From Turicibacter bilis (GTDB lineage: Bacteria > Bacillota_I > Bacilli_A > MOL361 > Turicibacteraceae), in contig NZ_CP071249.1 of the NCBI RefSeq assembly GCF_024499055.1, positions 682,001-746,000 of the forward strand: 64,000 nucleotides of DNA, in the 5' to 3' direction. Both the position numbers and the translations under genes were made by a program. The notes beneath the pieces were generated by a model. The model did no database searches. It saw nothing but the letters and a program-made list of their open reading frames with translations, and had not been told where the DNA came from. Shown piece by piece: positions 36,535 to 48,499 of this stretch (within the stretch, counting starts at the first letter, position 1; the number at the start of each line of letters is the position of its first letter).

Positions 36535-36689
36535 ATTCGCTAAATCAGTGAAACTCCCTCCCACTAAATTGAGATGAACCTATCAGCAACCTTAAAATAA
36601 TTAATAGAAAAAATGGTTTTTATTGCCTTTTTTCTCTTTATCATCCATAATAAGTGGTAAATGAATTTTAATTTCAAAGGAGAATCATT

Positions 36690-37985
36690 ATGAAAAGTTA
36701 TAACTTTTATAAATGGAGAATTTGGATTATTTTAACCTTTTCATTTGTCCTTTCTCTCTTCCATCGCGGATCCATGGGTGTCATTTCATCCCCTATGAGT
36801 GCGGACTTAAATGCAACTGCTACACAAGTTAGTAATATTGCCTCGGTAACCTTTTATACATATGCTTTAATGCAAATTCCTGCTGGATTGTTACTAGATC
36901 TTTACGGATATCGTAAAATAAGTGGTTTGGGTGTCTTACTAACAGGAATCGGATCAATTTTACTCGGAATAACTCCATCCATATCTCTCGCGTATATGGG
37001 ACGACTACTTGTTGGACTTGGAACGTCCGTTATTTTTATTTCTGTCTTAAAAGCCCAAAGTATTTGGTTTAACCAGCGTGAATTTACGCGTGCTTCAGGA
37101 CTCCTTTCATTTATTGGGAATATGGGGGGGATGCTTGCTACATTTCCACTTGCCATTTTAGTGGCTTACATGGGGTGGCGTGGTTCAATGACTTGGATGG
37201 GATTCCTTTGTGTCATTATCTCACTGTTAATCTTTATCTATGTTAAAAATCATCCTAACGATTATGGATTCGAAGCAAAAGGAAAAACAGGTATTTCACA
37301 AAAGATTAATTTGAAACAAGCATTGAAAACGGTCCTCTTAAATCGTTCCATTTGGCGTAATTTCTTTGCCCTGTTCACATTAGTCGGTTGTACGACTGCT
37401 TTTTCTGGTGTTTGGGGGGTCAACTATTTATCAACTGTCTATCACCTAACTGAAACAAAAGCTTCATTTTATATTTCCTTTATTCTTATTGGGTTAATTG
37501 TTGGTTCATTATGTATTAATAAAATTCTAAGCTGGTTTAAATATCAAATCTCACTTTGCCAGCGCATTGCTTCGACTCTAATGACACTTTGTTGGATCTA
37601 CTTTTTAATCATAGCCAATGGACAACCACCTCTTTCCATCCTACCGATTTTACTATTTATGATAGGATTTTTCGCCACCGCACACATCCTATCCTTTACT
37701 GATATTACAAATTACTGTACACCTGATAACAATGGGCTGGCTAGCAGTTTTATTAATGCTGGGGAGTTTATCGCAAGCTCACTCATCACCTTATTAATTG
37801 GTACTTTTCTTGATTTAACTTATGTCGGAAGCAGCACAGACGCTGTCCGTTACTACAGTGCTAGTCAATATAAACTATGTTTCTTTATTTTCCTATTTAT
37901 TTCAGCTTTAGGGATTTTAACTAGTTTTATTAGTTGTAAACAAGAACAGGAAAAATCCTCCTCAACGCTGACAACCACTCATTAA
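36690..37985 (+). CDS. Major facilitator superfamily transporter
   Basis: A 431-residue carrier with 12 predicted membrane segments. The motif A-like loop LLLDLYGYRKISGLG (about 70-84) follows segment 2, and GRLLVGLGTSVIF begins segment 4. Closest in style to anion:cation symporter or sugar-phosphate type MFS members, but the substrate cannot be told. AAAGGAG precedes the ATG. Single-gene unit. Confidence 0.87.
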   Translation: MKSYNFYKWRIWIILTFSFVLSLFHRGSMGVISSPMSADLNATATQVSNIASVTFYTYALMQIPAGLLLDLYGYRKISGLGVLLTGIGSILLGITPSISLAYMGRLLVGLGTSVIFISVLKAQSIWFNQREFTRASGLLSFIGNMGGMLATFPLAILVAYMGWRGSMTWMGFLCVIISLLIFIYVKNHPNDYGFEAKGKTGISQKINLKQALKTVLLNRSIWRNFFALFTLVGCTTAFSGVWGVNYLSTVYHLTETKASFYISFILIGLIVGSLCINKILSWFKYQISLCQRIASTLMTLCWIYFLIIANGQPPLSILPILLFMIGFFATAHILSFTDITNYCTPDNNGLASSFINAGEFIASSLITLLIGTFLDLTYVGSSTDAVRYYSASQYKLCFFIFLFISALGILTSFISCKQEQEKSSSTLTTTH

Positions 37986-37989
37986 TAAA

Positions 37990-38021
37990 ATAAAAACCAG
38001 AGATCGAATCTCTGGTTTTTA
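37990..38021 (+). terminator. Terminator between converging genes
   Basis: AAAAACCAGAGAT (37992-38004) pairs with ATCTCTGGTTTTT (38008-38020); usable in both directions. Confidence 0.88.
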
Positions 38022-38023
38022 TT

Positions 38024-38938
38024 TTATATCGCTTCTTCTAGCCATTGATGAATTTCTTCATAAACGATGTTTTTTTCTTTTTCATTTAAAATTTCATGAC
38101 GCATTTTCTGATATAATTTATAATTAATATCAACTAATCCAGCGTCTTTCATAACTTCATAAGCTTTGATAACCATTTGACCATATCCACCAACGGGATC
38201 ATCTTCACCTGATAATAATAAAACAGGCAAATCATATGGCATTTTTTTTATATTCTTCTCATTTGTTATATACAATAAGCCAGTAAATAAATCTTCAAAT
38301 CCTGCAGTAGTAAAAACAAACCCACAACTTGAATCAGCACAAAATTGTTTCACTATACTTTCATCATAACAAATCCAATCACTTGGCGTTTTAGCATTTT
38401 CAATGTGTTGATTAAAGGTTCCATATGATAATCGGTGAAGCAAAGGACTACGATATCTTGAACCTTTGATACGTTTGATTATTTTAGCAGCTATTTTTCC
38501 TGCGACTAATTGATATTTTGGTTCATGTGCCGTTCCAGTTAAAATCAAGCCATTAATCGTCTCTCCATAATCAATCGCATAATGTCTTGCTAAAAATGAT
38601 CCCATACTATGACCTAACATAACAATTGGTAAATCTGGATGTTTGGCATGAATTAAATCATTAATCGATTTTAAATCATCCACCATTTTACTCCATCCGT
38701 TAGTTTCACCAAAATATCCATAATCATCTGCACTCTTCACAGATGCTCCATGTCCACGATGATCATTCGCATAAACAACATAGCCTTGGCTGATTAAATA
38801 AGCAATAAACTGCTCGTAACGCATCGTATGTTCACAAGAACCATGAACTAATTGAATCACTCCACGTGTTCGAATTTCTGCTTGTGGCTCATAGACATAA
38901 AGTTCTATGTCATAACCATCTACCATTTGAACTTTCAA
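38024..38938 (-). CDS. Alpha/beta hydrolase, monoacylglycerol-lipase or lysophospholipase type
   Basis: A serine hydrolase of about 304 residues. The oxyanion motif is HGSCEH (about 32-37) and the nucleophile elbow is GHSMGS (about 109-114). The acid lies in LSGEDDPVGGYG, and the base in MRHEILNE. No signal peptide is seen, so a cytoplasmic or peripheral enzyme is expected. I start at a TTG at 38936-38938, eight bases after AAGGGGG; an ATG six codons upstream has no ribosome binding site, and an internal ATG follows at 38926. Confidence 0.85.
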   Translation of the reverse strand: MKVQMVDGYDIELYVYEPQAEIRTRGVIQLVHGSCEHTMRYEQFIAYLISQGYVVYANDHRGHGASVKSADDYGYFGETNGWSKMVDDLKSINDLIHAKHPDLPIVMLGHSMGSFLARHYAIDYGETINGLILTGTAHEPKYQLVAGKIAAKIIKRIKGSRYRSPLLHRLSYGTFNQHIENAKTPSDWICYDESIVKQFCADSSCGFVFTTAGFEDLFTGLLYITNEKNIKKMPYDLPVLLLSGEDDPVGGYGQMVIKAYEVMKDAGLVDINYKLYQKMRHEILNEKEKNIVYEEIHQWLEEAI

Positions 38939-39054
38939 GAATGTGGCCCCCTTCATATTACATATGTATACTGTACCATAATTTCAAAGGGAAGCCAACT
39001 CTTTCACTAGACTGGGCCATTGTTTTTTAATCTTTTATACTGTTTTCTCATCAA

Positions 39055-39807
39055 TTATTCGAAATCCGTTTCATTTCCTACAACAATTTGATAAGGAACA
39101 AACTTCCCGTCTTGATACGTTAAATAAACTTCAACAATACCTAAATTATCTACCGTTGCAATTCCAACAATTCGTTGTGAGGCTACTAAGCTATAAGCAT
39201 CTTGTCCCCTTGGAGTCATAATTGGATATAATCCACCTAACGGCAACACATCTCCTCTTAAATTTTCTTTAACTTTTCCTTCAGGAGTATAGTACTTATC
39301 TAATAGCTCTTTATCTTTTGTTGAAAGATCCAGTTTATAGGTTTGATTAATGGTGTTATTTTTAACGATGACTCCATAGTTATTCGTAAAACTAATACTC
39401 CAATCATATAAATCATTCAAATCATTATAATCGAGTAACTGGACTGGCTTTTTATCTTTAAAACTATAAATGTAATAATAATGAATATTTCCACTTCCAC
39501 CAGAACTAATTGAGACATAAATATCATTAATATCGTCTTGATTAAAATCACCTAAAAAAAGTGTACTACCATAACCACCATTTAAATCAAGAGTTTTTTC
39601 CGTGACTTCGCTCGTCACACCATCAACGACAAAAATTGTAATATCCTCTTGGTAAATCGCATCTGAACTTTTTTTATTTCCTGCAAGATAAATAAAGTCA
39701 TCCACTTGATCTCCTGTCACATCCGCTATTTTACGATCAAAAATATAAGGAGCATCAACCTCGACGGCTAATTCAATCTGAGGAGGAATATAAGCTTCTA
39801 AAAACAT
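39055..39807 (-). CDS. FG-GAP/VCBS-like repeat protein, paralogue 2
   Basis: A 250-residue soluble protein with two clear calcium-binding-like FG-GAP loops: IADVTGDQVDDFIYLAG (about 27-43) and LGDFNQDDINDIYVS (about 85-99), then a glycine turn (SGGSGN). It shares layout and several segments with the protein at 12164-12895. No signal peptide. The ATG follows AAGGAG by nine bases. Function is unknown. Confidence 0.78.
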   Translation of the reverse strand: MFLEAYIPPQIELAVEVDAPYIFDRKIADVTGDQVDDFIYLAGNKKSSDAIYQEDITIFVVDGVTSEVTEKTLDLNGGYGSTLFLGDFNQDDINDIYVSISSGGSGNIHYYYIYSFKDKKPVQLLDYNDLNDLYDWSISFTNNYGVIVKNNTINQTYKLDLSTKDKELLDKYYTPEGKVKENLRGDVLPLGGLYPIMTPRGQDAYSLVASQRIVGIATVDNLGIVEVYLTYQDGKFVPYQIVVGNETDFE

Positions 39808-39908
39808 CTCAACAATCTCCTTTCCAATCTAAACTAACCTTAGTATGAGTGATTAACGGGAATCTATGAATTTTTTTGTATATATTAACAATTTAATTTT
39901 ATGATTAT

Positions 39909-39940
39909 TAAAAAAGAGGTCCCCCAAAAGTGGACCTCTT
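39909..39940 (-). terminator. Terminator of polC
   Basis: AAGAGGTCC (39914-39922) pairs with GGACCTCTT (39932-39940), followed on the minus strand by a T run. Confidence 0.85.
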
Positions 39941-39944
39941 AAGA

Positions 39945-42900
39945 TTAGAATAATGTCATTTGGTTACTTGGTGGTTGAACCGATGCTTTAGCTGGCTTAT
40001 CATTCCCTAATTCCATGTCTCCAAAGACATTCATTAATTGTAATTTTTCGATTAATGTTTTTGAAACTTTTCCACGTGTTTGAACGTCTTTAATCGTTTT
40101 AAAGGGTTCTTCTTCACGAGCAGCTACGATTTGACGCGCTACGTTCTCCCCTAATCCGTCTAAAGCGGTAAATGGTGGAATTAATGATTTTTTATCTTCT
40201 GAAATTTTGAAATCAACCGCTTGTGATTCCTCAATATTAAAGTTTTGGAAATAGAAGCCACGCTCTGTCATTTCAAGCGCAATTTCTAAAATCGTGACTA
40301 AGTTTTTCTCTTTTGGTGTCGCTTCAAATCCTTTTTCTTCAATTTCATCTAGACGTTTACGAATCGCATCTGGCCCCTTAATCATGGTTTCCATTTCAAA
40401 CACATCTGCACGTTTTGAGAAGTATGCACAGTAATAATAAATTGGATGATGAACTTTAAACCAAGCAATACGTATTGCCATTAAAACGTAAGCTGTCGCA
40501 TGGGCTTTTGGGAACATGTACTTAATCTGACCACATGACCAAATATACCATTCTGGAATATTATGCTTACGCATTTCTTCTTCAAATTCTTTCCATCCAT
40601 CTGGCACTTTACTTGCCATTCCTTTACGAACAAACTCCATAATTTTGAAGGCTAAGGCTGGTTCTAACCCACCATACATTAAGTAAACCATGATATCATC
40701 ACGACATCCGATAACATTCTTAAATTCAATCTTACCAAATTTATCGTACTTACCTGCTACTAAATCAGCCGCATTATTTAGCCAAACATCTGTTCCATGT
40801 GATAGACCCGAAATTTTAACTAACTCAGCAAATGTTTTTGGTTTTGTATCTTCAAGCATGTTACGAACGAATGGGGTTCCAAACTCAGGTACTCCATATG
40901 ATCCCGTCGTTGAACGAATTTGCTCTGGCGTCACACCTAATGATTCCGTTGAATAAAACAGTTTGTAAACCTCGGGATCATCTGTTGGAATATCTTTTGG
41001 ATCAATACCAGAAATATCTTGTAAATAACGAATGACCGTCGGATCATCGTGCCCAAGAATATCAAGTTTTAATAAGTTATCATGAATTGAGTGGAAGTCG
41101 AAATGTGTGGTACGCCATTCTGCTGTTGGATCATCTGCTGGATATTGAATGGGTGTGACATCATAAATATCCATGTAGTTTGGTACAACGATAATTCCAC
41201 CCGGGTGCTGTCCTGATGTACGACGAACCCCTTCACATCCTTTGGCTAAACGTTCAATTTCAGCGGTACGCATCTCTTTATGTGTATCCTCAATAAATCC
41301 TTTAACATACCCAAAAGCTGTCTTTTCAGCAACCGTACCAATCGTTCCGGCACGGAAAGCAAAATCATCACCGAAGACTTCACGGCAATATAAATGAGCG
41401 ACGGGTTGGTATTCACCTGAGAAGTTTAAATCGATATCGGGAACTTTATCTCCTTTAAATCCAAGGAAGGTCTCGAACGGAATATCATGTCCATCTTTAC
41501 GCATTTTCGTTCCGCAATGTGGACAATTCGCATCTGGTAAGTCAAATCCAGATTCCGCATTGGCTAAAATATCTTGGAATGGTTCTTCTTCTTTACGAAT
41601 CCCATAACGCCCTTTTTCATCTTCATTCATCTTAAAGGCAGAGAATAGACAATTCGGACATCGATAATGCGGTGATAAAGGGTTAACTTCAGTAATATCC
41701 ATTAATGTGGCTACGAAAGACGATCCAACTGAACCACGAGAACCTACTAAGTACCCATCGTCGAGTGATTTCTTAACTAACATGTGTGAAATATAGTAAA
41801 TAACAGCGAATCCATTACCAATGATACTATTTAATTCTTTAATGAGGCGGTCTAATACATACTGTGGTAATTCTGATCCATACCATTCATACGCACGCTC
41901 ATAACACATCTCACTTAAACGATCTTTGATACTTGGAATCCCTTTATCTTTTAAGAAATCATCTGCAGGCGTAAATAACTCATCTTTAATCGCTTTAATC
42001 ATCTCACATTGATCGGCAATCATATTTGGATTTGTTACAATGATTTCTTTTTGTTTTTCTTCACTCAAGAAGTGGAAATCATTAAACATCTCATCCGTTG
42101 TTCTAAAATGCATACTTGGAATCGATTTAATATCTGGATGATTTAATGGATGACGTCCACCTCCGATTGATGGTGTTCGTGTATAAATCTGACGATATAT
42201 TTTATCTTCACGATTTAAGTGATGAACATCTCCTGTGGCGCAGACTGGAATATTTAACTCTTCACCGACTTTGATAATACGTTCAATCGTTTGAATAATA
42301 TACCCTGCCATCTCTTTTGAATTTAAATCAATTAAATGTGAATAAACTTCTGGGGGTTGAACTTCTAAGTAGTCGTAAAACTTAGCTTTTTCTTTTAACT
42401 CCTCGTATGATTTATTGATTGCTGTTTCAAAGACCTCACCATTGACACAACTACTTCCAATTAATAACCCTTCACGATGAGCTTCTAAGTAGCTACGACG
42501 AATACGTGGCTGACCATATAAGTCGTTTGTCATCGATTGAGAAACGACTTTAAATAAGTTTTTAAATCCAACTTCATTTTTTGCTAAAACTGTCACATGC
42601 GTAGAATAATCGAGCTTAAACGATGTATCTTTATCCACTAGGTTATTAATTTCATCATGCGTCTTAATACCTAGCTTCATCATATCTTTAAGTAATAAGA
42701 TAAAGGCTTGACCTGTGGCACGTGCATCGTAAATGGCACGGTGATGTTGAGTTAATTCTACCTTAAAGAATTTCGATAACGCCTTTAAATTAAATCGTTT
42801 CATCTTACGCTTAAATTTTTCATCAATGGTTGCATCTGTCGCATAATTCCAATACACCCCAAATTGGTGGTGATACATCACACGAGCTGCAGCCAGTGTA

Positions 42901-44534
42901 TCAATGACAGGATTTGTACATGGACCTAAATTAAAGCGTTTATAGGTAGCATGTAAATGCCCCATATCAAAGGCTGCATTATGAGCAACTAAAATACAGT
43001 CTTCTGACCAAGCTTTAAAGCGGCGCATCACGTCCTCAAGTTCAGGTGCATGATCAACATCACTTTGTAAAATATGAGTTAACTCAATTGTTTTTAACGA
43101 AAGTTTACGATGAGGGTTTGCAAAATCTGAAAACTCATCAATAATCGCACCATTTTTAATTTTTACCGCTGCAATCTCAATAATCACATCATAATTTGTC
43201 GAAAAACCAGTGGTTTCGACGTCATAAACGACATAGGTAGCATCATTTAAATTTAACGGTTGTTCATCCCAAGCAATTTTCGGTTCATCTTCAACTAGAT
43301 AACCTTCAACGCCATAAATCACTTTAATATCATTTTTCTTTGCAGCATGATAAGCATCAGGAATTGCCTGAACGACACCATGATCCGTTAAAGCAATCGC
43401 TTTATGTCCCCACTGTGCCGCTTGCTTAATGTAATCTGAAATATCGGTTACACCATCCATTGCACTCATTTTCGTATGGACATGAAGCTCCACACGCTTC
43501 TCACCTTCTGGTGCTAGATCTTTACGAGGTTCTGTTTTAGCATCAATCACGTTTGCTGCATTTACCATCATACTTAACTCTTTTGAGAATGAGTCAAATT
43601 GAATACGTCCACTCACACGAACCCAATTACCTTTTTTCAAAATTTTAGGAACCATTTTTTTCATTTCTGCTGATTTAGCAAACATTTTAATATAAATCGA
43701 ATCCGTATAATCTGTAAATTTAGCTGTAATTAACATCATCTCACCATTTCGGATATCGCGTGTTTCTGCATCAAAGATATATCCTTCTAAAATACAGCGA
43801 CTCATTTCATCATCAATATCTTTACAGTTCATCGGAGTTCCATTAATCGGTCCTCCAATTGATGTCTCTGTCACTTCTGGCTCTTTTCGCGAATATCCTC
43901 CGCGACTTCCACCATAACCTCCACCTTCACCACGATAAACCGGTTTTTGTGGCTCCGCCTCTGGTTCAATAGGCTTTGGAATTTCTACAATTGGTGGTAA
44001 TGACGTTTCTCGCTCTGTTAAAATATCTGCATCTGAAAGAGCATCTTCTGAATAAATTGGTCGAACCTGTTTAATTGGGAACCCAAAGCGTTCATAACTT
44101 TGCTGAATCTTAGTCGCATACTTTTGTTGAATTTCATTATAATATTGCTCATCCTTAACAGCGATTTGTAACTCATCACCTACAACAGAAGCTTTAAAGC
44201 TCTCAAGACAGCGAATTAATAAATCTTGACGGCTTAAATATTCAATCATCAGCGGCCAATATTCTAAAATTTGCTCGTCACTTGGTCGACTTAAATAACG
44301 AATCGTAAATGTTGCTTGATTCACTGTTTGAATACGACCAAATGTGTGATCAAATCGTGAATAAAACTCATAAAAAGCTGCTGAAATAAGCGGTGTATCA
44401 AACGTTAAATGAAAAAGTAATGCTTGACGCTTACGAAAAACATCTACTTTCTCAATCGTTTTTTCTTCAAATAAAAAAAGTTGATGCTCCGGATATTGAA
44501 TTTGTTCCAATAAAATTTGCATCTGTTTTTGCAT
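39945..44534 (-). CDS. polC: DNA polymerase III subunit alpha, Gram-positive PolC type
   Basis: The replicative polymerase with built-in proofreading. Parts in order (1529 residues): N-terminal domain; a linker with a glycine/arginine-rich patch (about 201-216); an OB fold (about 245-335); a PHP domain from ELHVHTKMSAMDG (about 349); an inserted DEDD exonuclease with YDVETTGFS (about 437-445); then PHP, palm, fingers and helix-hairpin-helix regions. A zinc finger (CPNC with CPHCG) and the ASKVPDGW segment lie in the polymerase part. It is about 90 residues longer than the Bacillus protein, much of that in the N-terminal linker. The ATG follows AGGGGGAG. proS lies upstream behind a terminator. 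Confidence 0.97.
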   Translation of the reverse strand: MQKQMQILLEQIQYPEHQLFLFEEKTIEKVDVFRKRQALLFHLTFDTPLISAAFYEFYSRFDHTFGRIQTVNQATFTIRYLSRPSDEQILEYWPLMIEYLSRQDLLIRCLESFKASVVGDELQIAVKDEQYYNEIQQKYATKIQQSYERFGFPIKQVRPIYSEDALSDADILTERETSLPPIVEIPKPIEPEAEPQKPVYRGEGGGYGGSRGGYSRKEPEVTETSIGGPINGTPMNCKDIDDEMSRCILEGYIFDAETRDIRNGEMMLITAKFTDYTDSIYIKMFAKSAEMKKMVPKILKKGNWVRVSGRIQFDSFSKELSMMVNAANVIDAKTEPRKDLAPEGEKRVELHVHTKMSAMDGVTDISDYIKQAAQWGHKAIALTDHGVVQAIPDAYHAAKKNDIKVIYGVEGYLVEDEPKIAWDEQPLNLNDATYVVYDVETTGFSTNYDVIIEIAAVKIKNGAIIDEFSDFANPHRKLSLKTIELTHILQSDVDHAPELEDVMRRFKAWSEDCILVAHNAAFDMGHLHATYKRFNLGPCTNPVIDTLAAARVMYHHQFGVYWNYATDATIDEKFKRKMKRFNLKALSKFFKVELTQHHRAIYDARATGQAFILLLKDMMKLGIKTHDEINNLVDKDTSFKLDYSTHVTVLAKNEVGFKNLFKVVSQSMTNDLYGQPRIRRSYLEAHREGLLIGSSCVNGEVFETAINKSYEELKEKAKFYDYLEVQPPEVYSHLIDLNSKEMAGYIIQTIERIIKVGEELNIPVCATGDVHHLNREDKIYRQIYTRTPSIGGGRHPLNHPDIKSIPSMHFRTTDEMFNDFHFLSEEKQKEIIVTNPNMIADQCEMIKAIKDELFTPADDFLKDKGIPSIKDRLSEMCYERAYEWYGSELPQYVLDRLIKELNSIIGNGFAVIYYISHMLVKKSLDDGYLVGSRGSVGSSFVATLMDITEVNPLSPHYRCPNCLFSAFKMNEDEKGRYGIRKEEEPFQDILANAESGFDLPDANCPHCGTKMRKDGHDIPFETFLGFKGDKVPDIDLNFSGEYQPVAHLYCREVFGDDFAFRAGTIGTVAEKTAFGYVKGFIEDTHKEMRTAEIERLAKGCEGVRRTSGQHPGGIIVVPNYMDIYDVTPIQYPADDPTAEWRTTHFDFHSIHDNLLKLDILGHDDPTVIRYLQDISGIDPKDIPTDDPEVYKLFYSTESLGVTPEQIRSTTGSYGVPEFGTPFVRNMLEDTKPKTFAELVKISGLSHGTDVWLNNAADLVAGKYDKFGKIEFKNVIGCRDDIMVYLMYGGLEPALAFKIMEFVRKGMASKVPDGWKEFEEEMRKHNIPEWYIWSCGQIKYMFPKAHATAYVLMAIRIAWFKVHHPIYYYCAYFSKRADVFEMETMIKGPDAIRKRLDEIEEKGFEATPKEKNLVTILEIALEMTERGFYFQNFNIEESQAVDFKISEDKKSLIPPFTALDGLGENVARQIVAAREEEPFKTIKDVQTRGKVSKTLIEKLQLMNVFGDMELGNDKPAKASVQPPSNQMTLF

Positions 44535-44669
44535 ACGGGGCTCCCCCTTTTCTATATAAAAGACTAGTTAGTCATAACTAATACATTTTATCATTATTTG
44601 ACGATTATTTCATCATTAAAATTTAACCAACCATGACTCTAAGTTATTATGGATTTTTTTAATTGATAT

Positions 44670-44703
44670 AAAAAAAGTTCCCTCAAAAAGAGAGAACTTT
44701 TCA
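44670..44703 (-). terminator. Terminator of proS
   Basis: AAAGTTC (44674-44680) and GAACTTT (44694-44700) with added CTC/GAG pairing, followed on the minus strand by TTTTTTT-rich sequence. Confidence 0.8.
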
Positions 44704-44705
44704 AA

Positions 44706-45986
<1,281 letters not shown>

Positions 45987-46073
45987 TTACTACGACTATT
46001 ATTCAATTAGTCTCGACATTTTACCGTCTCTAATTGTTCATTATCGCATCTTTTTAATCCCTTTTCAATCTTT

Positions 46074-47327
46074 TTATGCACTAATTAAACGAATGATATC
46101 GTTAAATGTGACATAAATAAATAATCCAAAGAATAAAAGTAATCCCGTCATATGAATATAACCTTCAATTCGACGATCAACTGGACGTCCAATAATCGCT
46201 TCAATTAATACGAATAAAATACGTCCGCCATCTAAAGCTGGGAATGGAAGTAAATTCATAATTCCAATATTCACACTTAAGAACCCAACCCAGATTAGTA
46301 ATGATGTTAATCCATAAGTCGCAATTGTTGACGTCATTTTATAAATGCCAACTGGTCCTGATAAATCATTAATTCCCGCCTCTTTTGTCACAAATAACAT
46401 TCTAAAGGTCTCAAAAATTGAAACAAAAGCTTCTTTTGTTTTAAAAATGGAGTACTTGAAACCAGTTAATAATGATTTTTCATATTCAGGACCCACACCT
46501 ATTGAAGAAACTAACGTTCCCTCACGATCATTGACTTGTGGTGCAATTTCTACCGTGTTTGTTTGGCCATTACGAATATAAGTTAGTGTCGTCGGTTCTG
46601 TCGTACTTTGAATAGCCGCTGTTAAGTCTTCCCAATTACTCACCACTTGATTATTATAAGAAACAATCGTATCCCCTTCTTCTAATCCAGCAACTTGAGC
46701 TGGAGAATCTTGAATAATTTGACCAAGCGTATTCGAATAGGTTGGCATACCTACTGATAAACCCACAATAAAGAATAAGACAAGGGCTAAAACAAAGTTC
46801 ATCGTTGCTCCAGCTACCATAGTCGCAAAACGTGCCCATTTTGATTTTGATTCTAAACAACGATCATAAGGAGCAATTTGTTGAGTTCCTTTTTCAAGGA
46901 TATAATACGCCTCATGTTCAACATTAAACTCACGAAGTATTCCATCTTCTGTTTCAAGGGATATCGTTAATTGTTTATATAAGTCAACCGATTTAATCGT
47001 TCCAATGACTTCTGGCTTTTGATCTTCTGGCTTTAAGTAAATTCGATCAACAAGTCCTTGTCGTGAAAAACTGACACCGACTACTTGATCAACCTTAACC
47101 ATTTCTTTTTCAGCTTCTTCGCCTGCCATCGCAACAAATCCACCGAATGGAATAGCACGAATAGAGTAAGTTGTTTCCCCCTTCTTTTTACTCCAGACCG
47201 TTGGCCCCATTCCAATTGAAAACTCATGACATAAAATTCCATAATGTTTTGCTACAAGAAAATGCCCTAATTCATGAACTAAGATAATGATACCTAGTGC
47301 TAAAATAAAACTTATAATTCCTATCAT
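46074..47327 (-). CDS. rseP: RIP metalloprotease RseP (site-2 protease)
   Basis: An intramembrane zinc protease that cuts anti-sigma factors and leftover signal peptides. HELGH is at about residues 18-22 in the first membrane segment; a PDZ domain (GLEEGDTIVSYNNQVV) lies in the middle; the third ligand is in the NLLPFPALDGG motif (LDG) near residue 365. I start at the ATG at 47325-47327 after GGAGGAAGG; five earlier codons are rejected. It follows dxr by 14 bases. Confidence 0.94.
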   Translation of the reverse strand: MIGIISFILALGIIILVHELGHFLVAKHYGILCHEFSIGMGPTVWSKKKGETTYSIRAIPFGGFVAMAGEEAEKEMVKVDQVVGVSFSRQGLVDRIYLKPEDQKPEVIGTIKSVDLYKQLTISLETEDGILREFNVEHEAYYILEKGTQQIAPYDRCLESKSKWARFATMVAGATMNFVLALVLFFIVGLSVGMPTYSNTLGQIIQDSPAQVAGLEEGDTIVSYNNQVVSNWEDLTAAIQSTTEPTTLTYIRNGQTNTVEIAPQVNDREGTLVSSIGVGPEYEKSLLTGFKYSIFKTKEAFVSIFETFRMLFVTKEAGINDLSGPVGIYKMTSTIATYGLTSLLIWVGFLSVNIGIMNLLPFPALDGGRILFVLIEAIIGRPVDRRIEGYIHMTGLLLFFGLFIYVTFNDIIRLISA

Positions 47328-47341
47328 CTGTCCTTCCTCCA

Positions 47342-48499
47342 TTATTCATACTTTGTCATGATATTTTTTCGAACGTCACAATCAATTTCTAAAATTTCAT
47401 CTAAGGTTGGGTTAGTAATCGTTTGATGGGCCGATAATGCTTCATAAACAACCTCTTCGATTCCTAGGAAACTGATCTTATTTCGTAAAAACAAATCTAC
47501 CGCTGCTTCATTAGCTGCATTTAATACTGTCGGGCAACTTCCGCCCATACGTCCCGCATCATAAGCCATCTTTAAACATGGGAAGCGCTCAAAATCCATT
47601 GGTTTAAATTCTAATGTTCCTACTTCAGCTAAATTCAATGATTTCGCCTGCTTTAAATCAATACGCTCTGGATAACTCATTGCAAATTGAATCGGAATAC
47701 GCATATCCGGTGTTCCTAAATGAGCAATAATACTCGTATCTTCAAACTCAACCATCGAATGAATAATACTTTGGCGATGTAAAATCGTTTCAATACGATC
47801 GTAGGGCATATCAAATAACCAATGTGCTTCAATGACTTCTAGTCCTTTATTCATCATTGAAGCTGAGTCAATAGTAATCTTAGCCCCCATCGACCAATTG
47901 GGGTGATTTAACGCTTGCTCACGTGTAACATTTTGTAGCATCTCTCGTGTATAATCACGGAATGATCCACCACTTGCTGTGATAATCAATTTCTTTACCG
48001 CTTTTGAATCTTCACCTTGTAAGCATTGATAAATTGCCGAATGCTCACTATCAACAGGTAATAACTTAACCCCATATTGCTTTGCTTTTTCCATGACTAA
48101 ATGTCCAGCTGTCACGAGTGTTTCCTTATTTGCAATTCCAATGGTACGACGCATTTCAATCGCCTTTAGTGTTGGTAATAATCCAACTGATCCCATCACC
48201 GCTGATAATACAAAGTGTTCATCTCCTGGTACTTCGTCATAAGTTGCAACCGTGATTAATCCTTCACTTCCAAATCCAAAATGAATGGCTGGATATAAGT
48301 GAGATAACTTTTTCGCATCTTCTTCACTGATAACTGATACATATGACGGCTGAAACTCTTCAATAATTACTTGTGTTAGTTGGATATTACGTCCCGCTGA
48401 AAAAGCGACTAATCGAAACTTATCTGGATGCTGTCGAATCACATCTAGTGTTTGCGTTCCGATTGAACCTGTTGCCCCTAATAAATAAATATTTTTCAT
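47342..48499 (-). CDS. dxr: 1-deoxy-D-xylulose 5-phosphate reductoisomerase
   Basis: The second enzyme of the MEP isoprenoid pathway (DXP to MEP, NADPH). The Rossmann loop GATGSIGTQ is at 8-16; the metal-binding [10 protein letters not shown] segment is near 150; the flexible-loop HPNWSMG motif is near 202. Length 385 is normal. Its ATG directly abuts the cdsA stop codon. It feeds isoprenoid precursors to uppS, encoded two genes upstream. Confidence 0.97.
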   Translation of the reverse strand: MKNIYLLGATGSIGTQTLDVIRQHPDKFRLVAFSAGRNIQLTQVIIEEFQPSYVSVISEEDAKKLSHLYPAIHFGFGSEGLITVATYDEVPGDEHFVLSAVMGSVGLLPTLKAIEMRRTIGIANKETLVTAGHLVMEKAKQYGVKLLPVDSEHSAIYQCLQGEDSKAVKKLIITASGGSFRDYTREMLQNVTREQALNHPNWSMGAKITIDSASMMNKGLEVIEAHWLFDMPYDRIETILHRQSIIHSMVEFEDTSIIAHLGTPDMRIPIQFAMSYPERIDLKQAKSLNLAEVGTLEFKPMDFERFPCLKMAYDAGRMGGSCPTVLNAANEAAVDLFLRNKISFLGIEEVVYEALSAHQTITNPTLDEILEIDCDVRKNIMTKYE

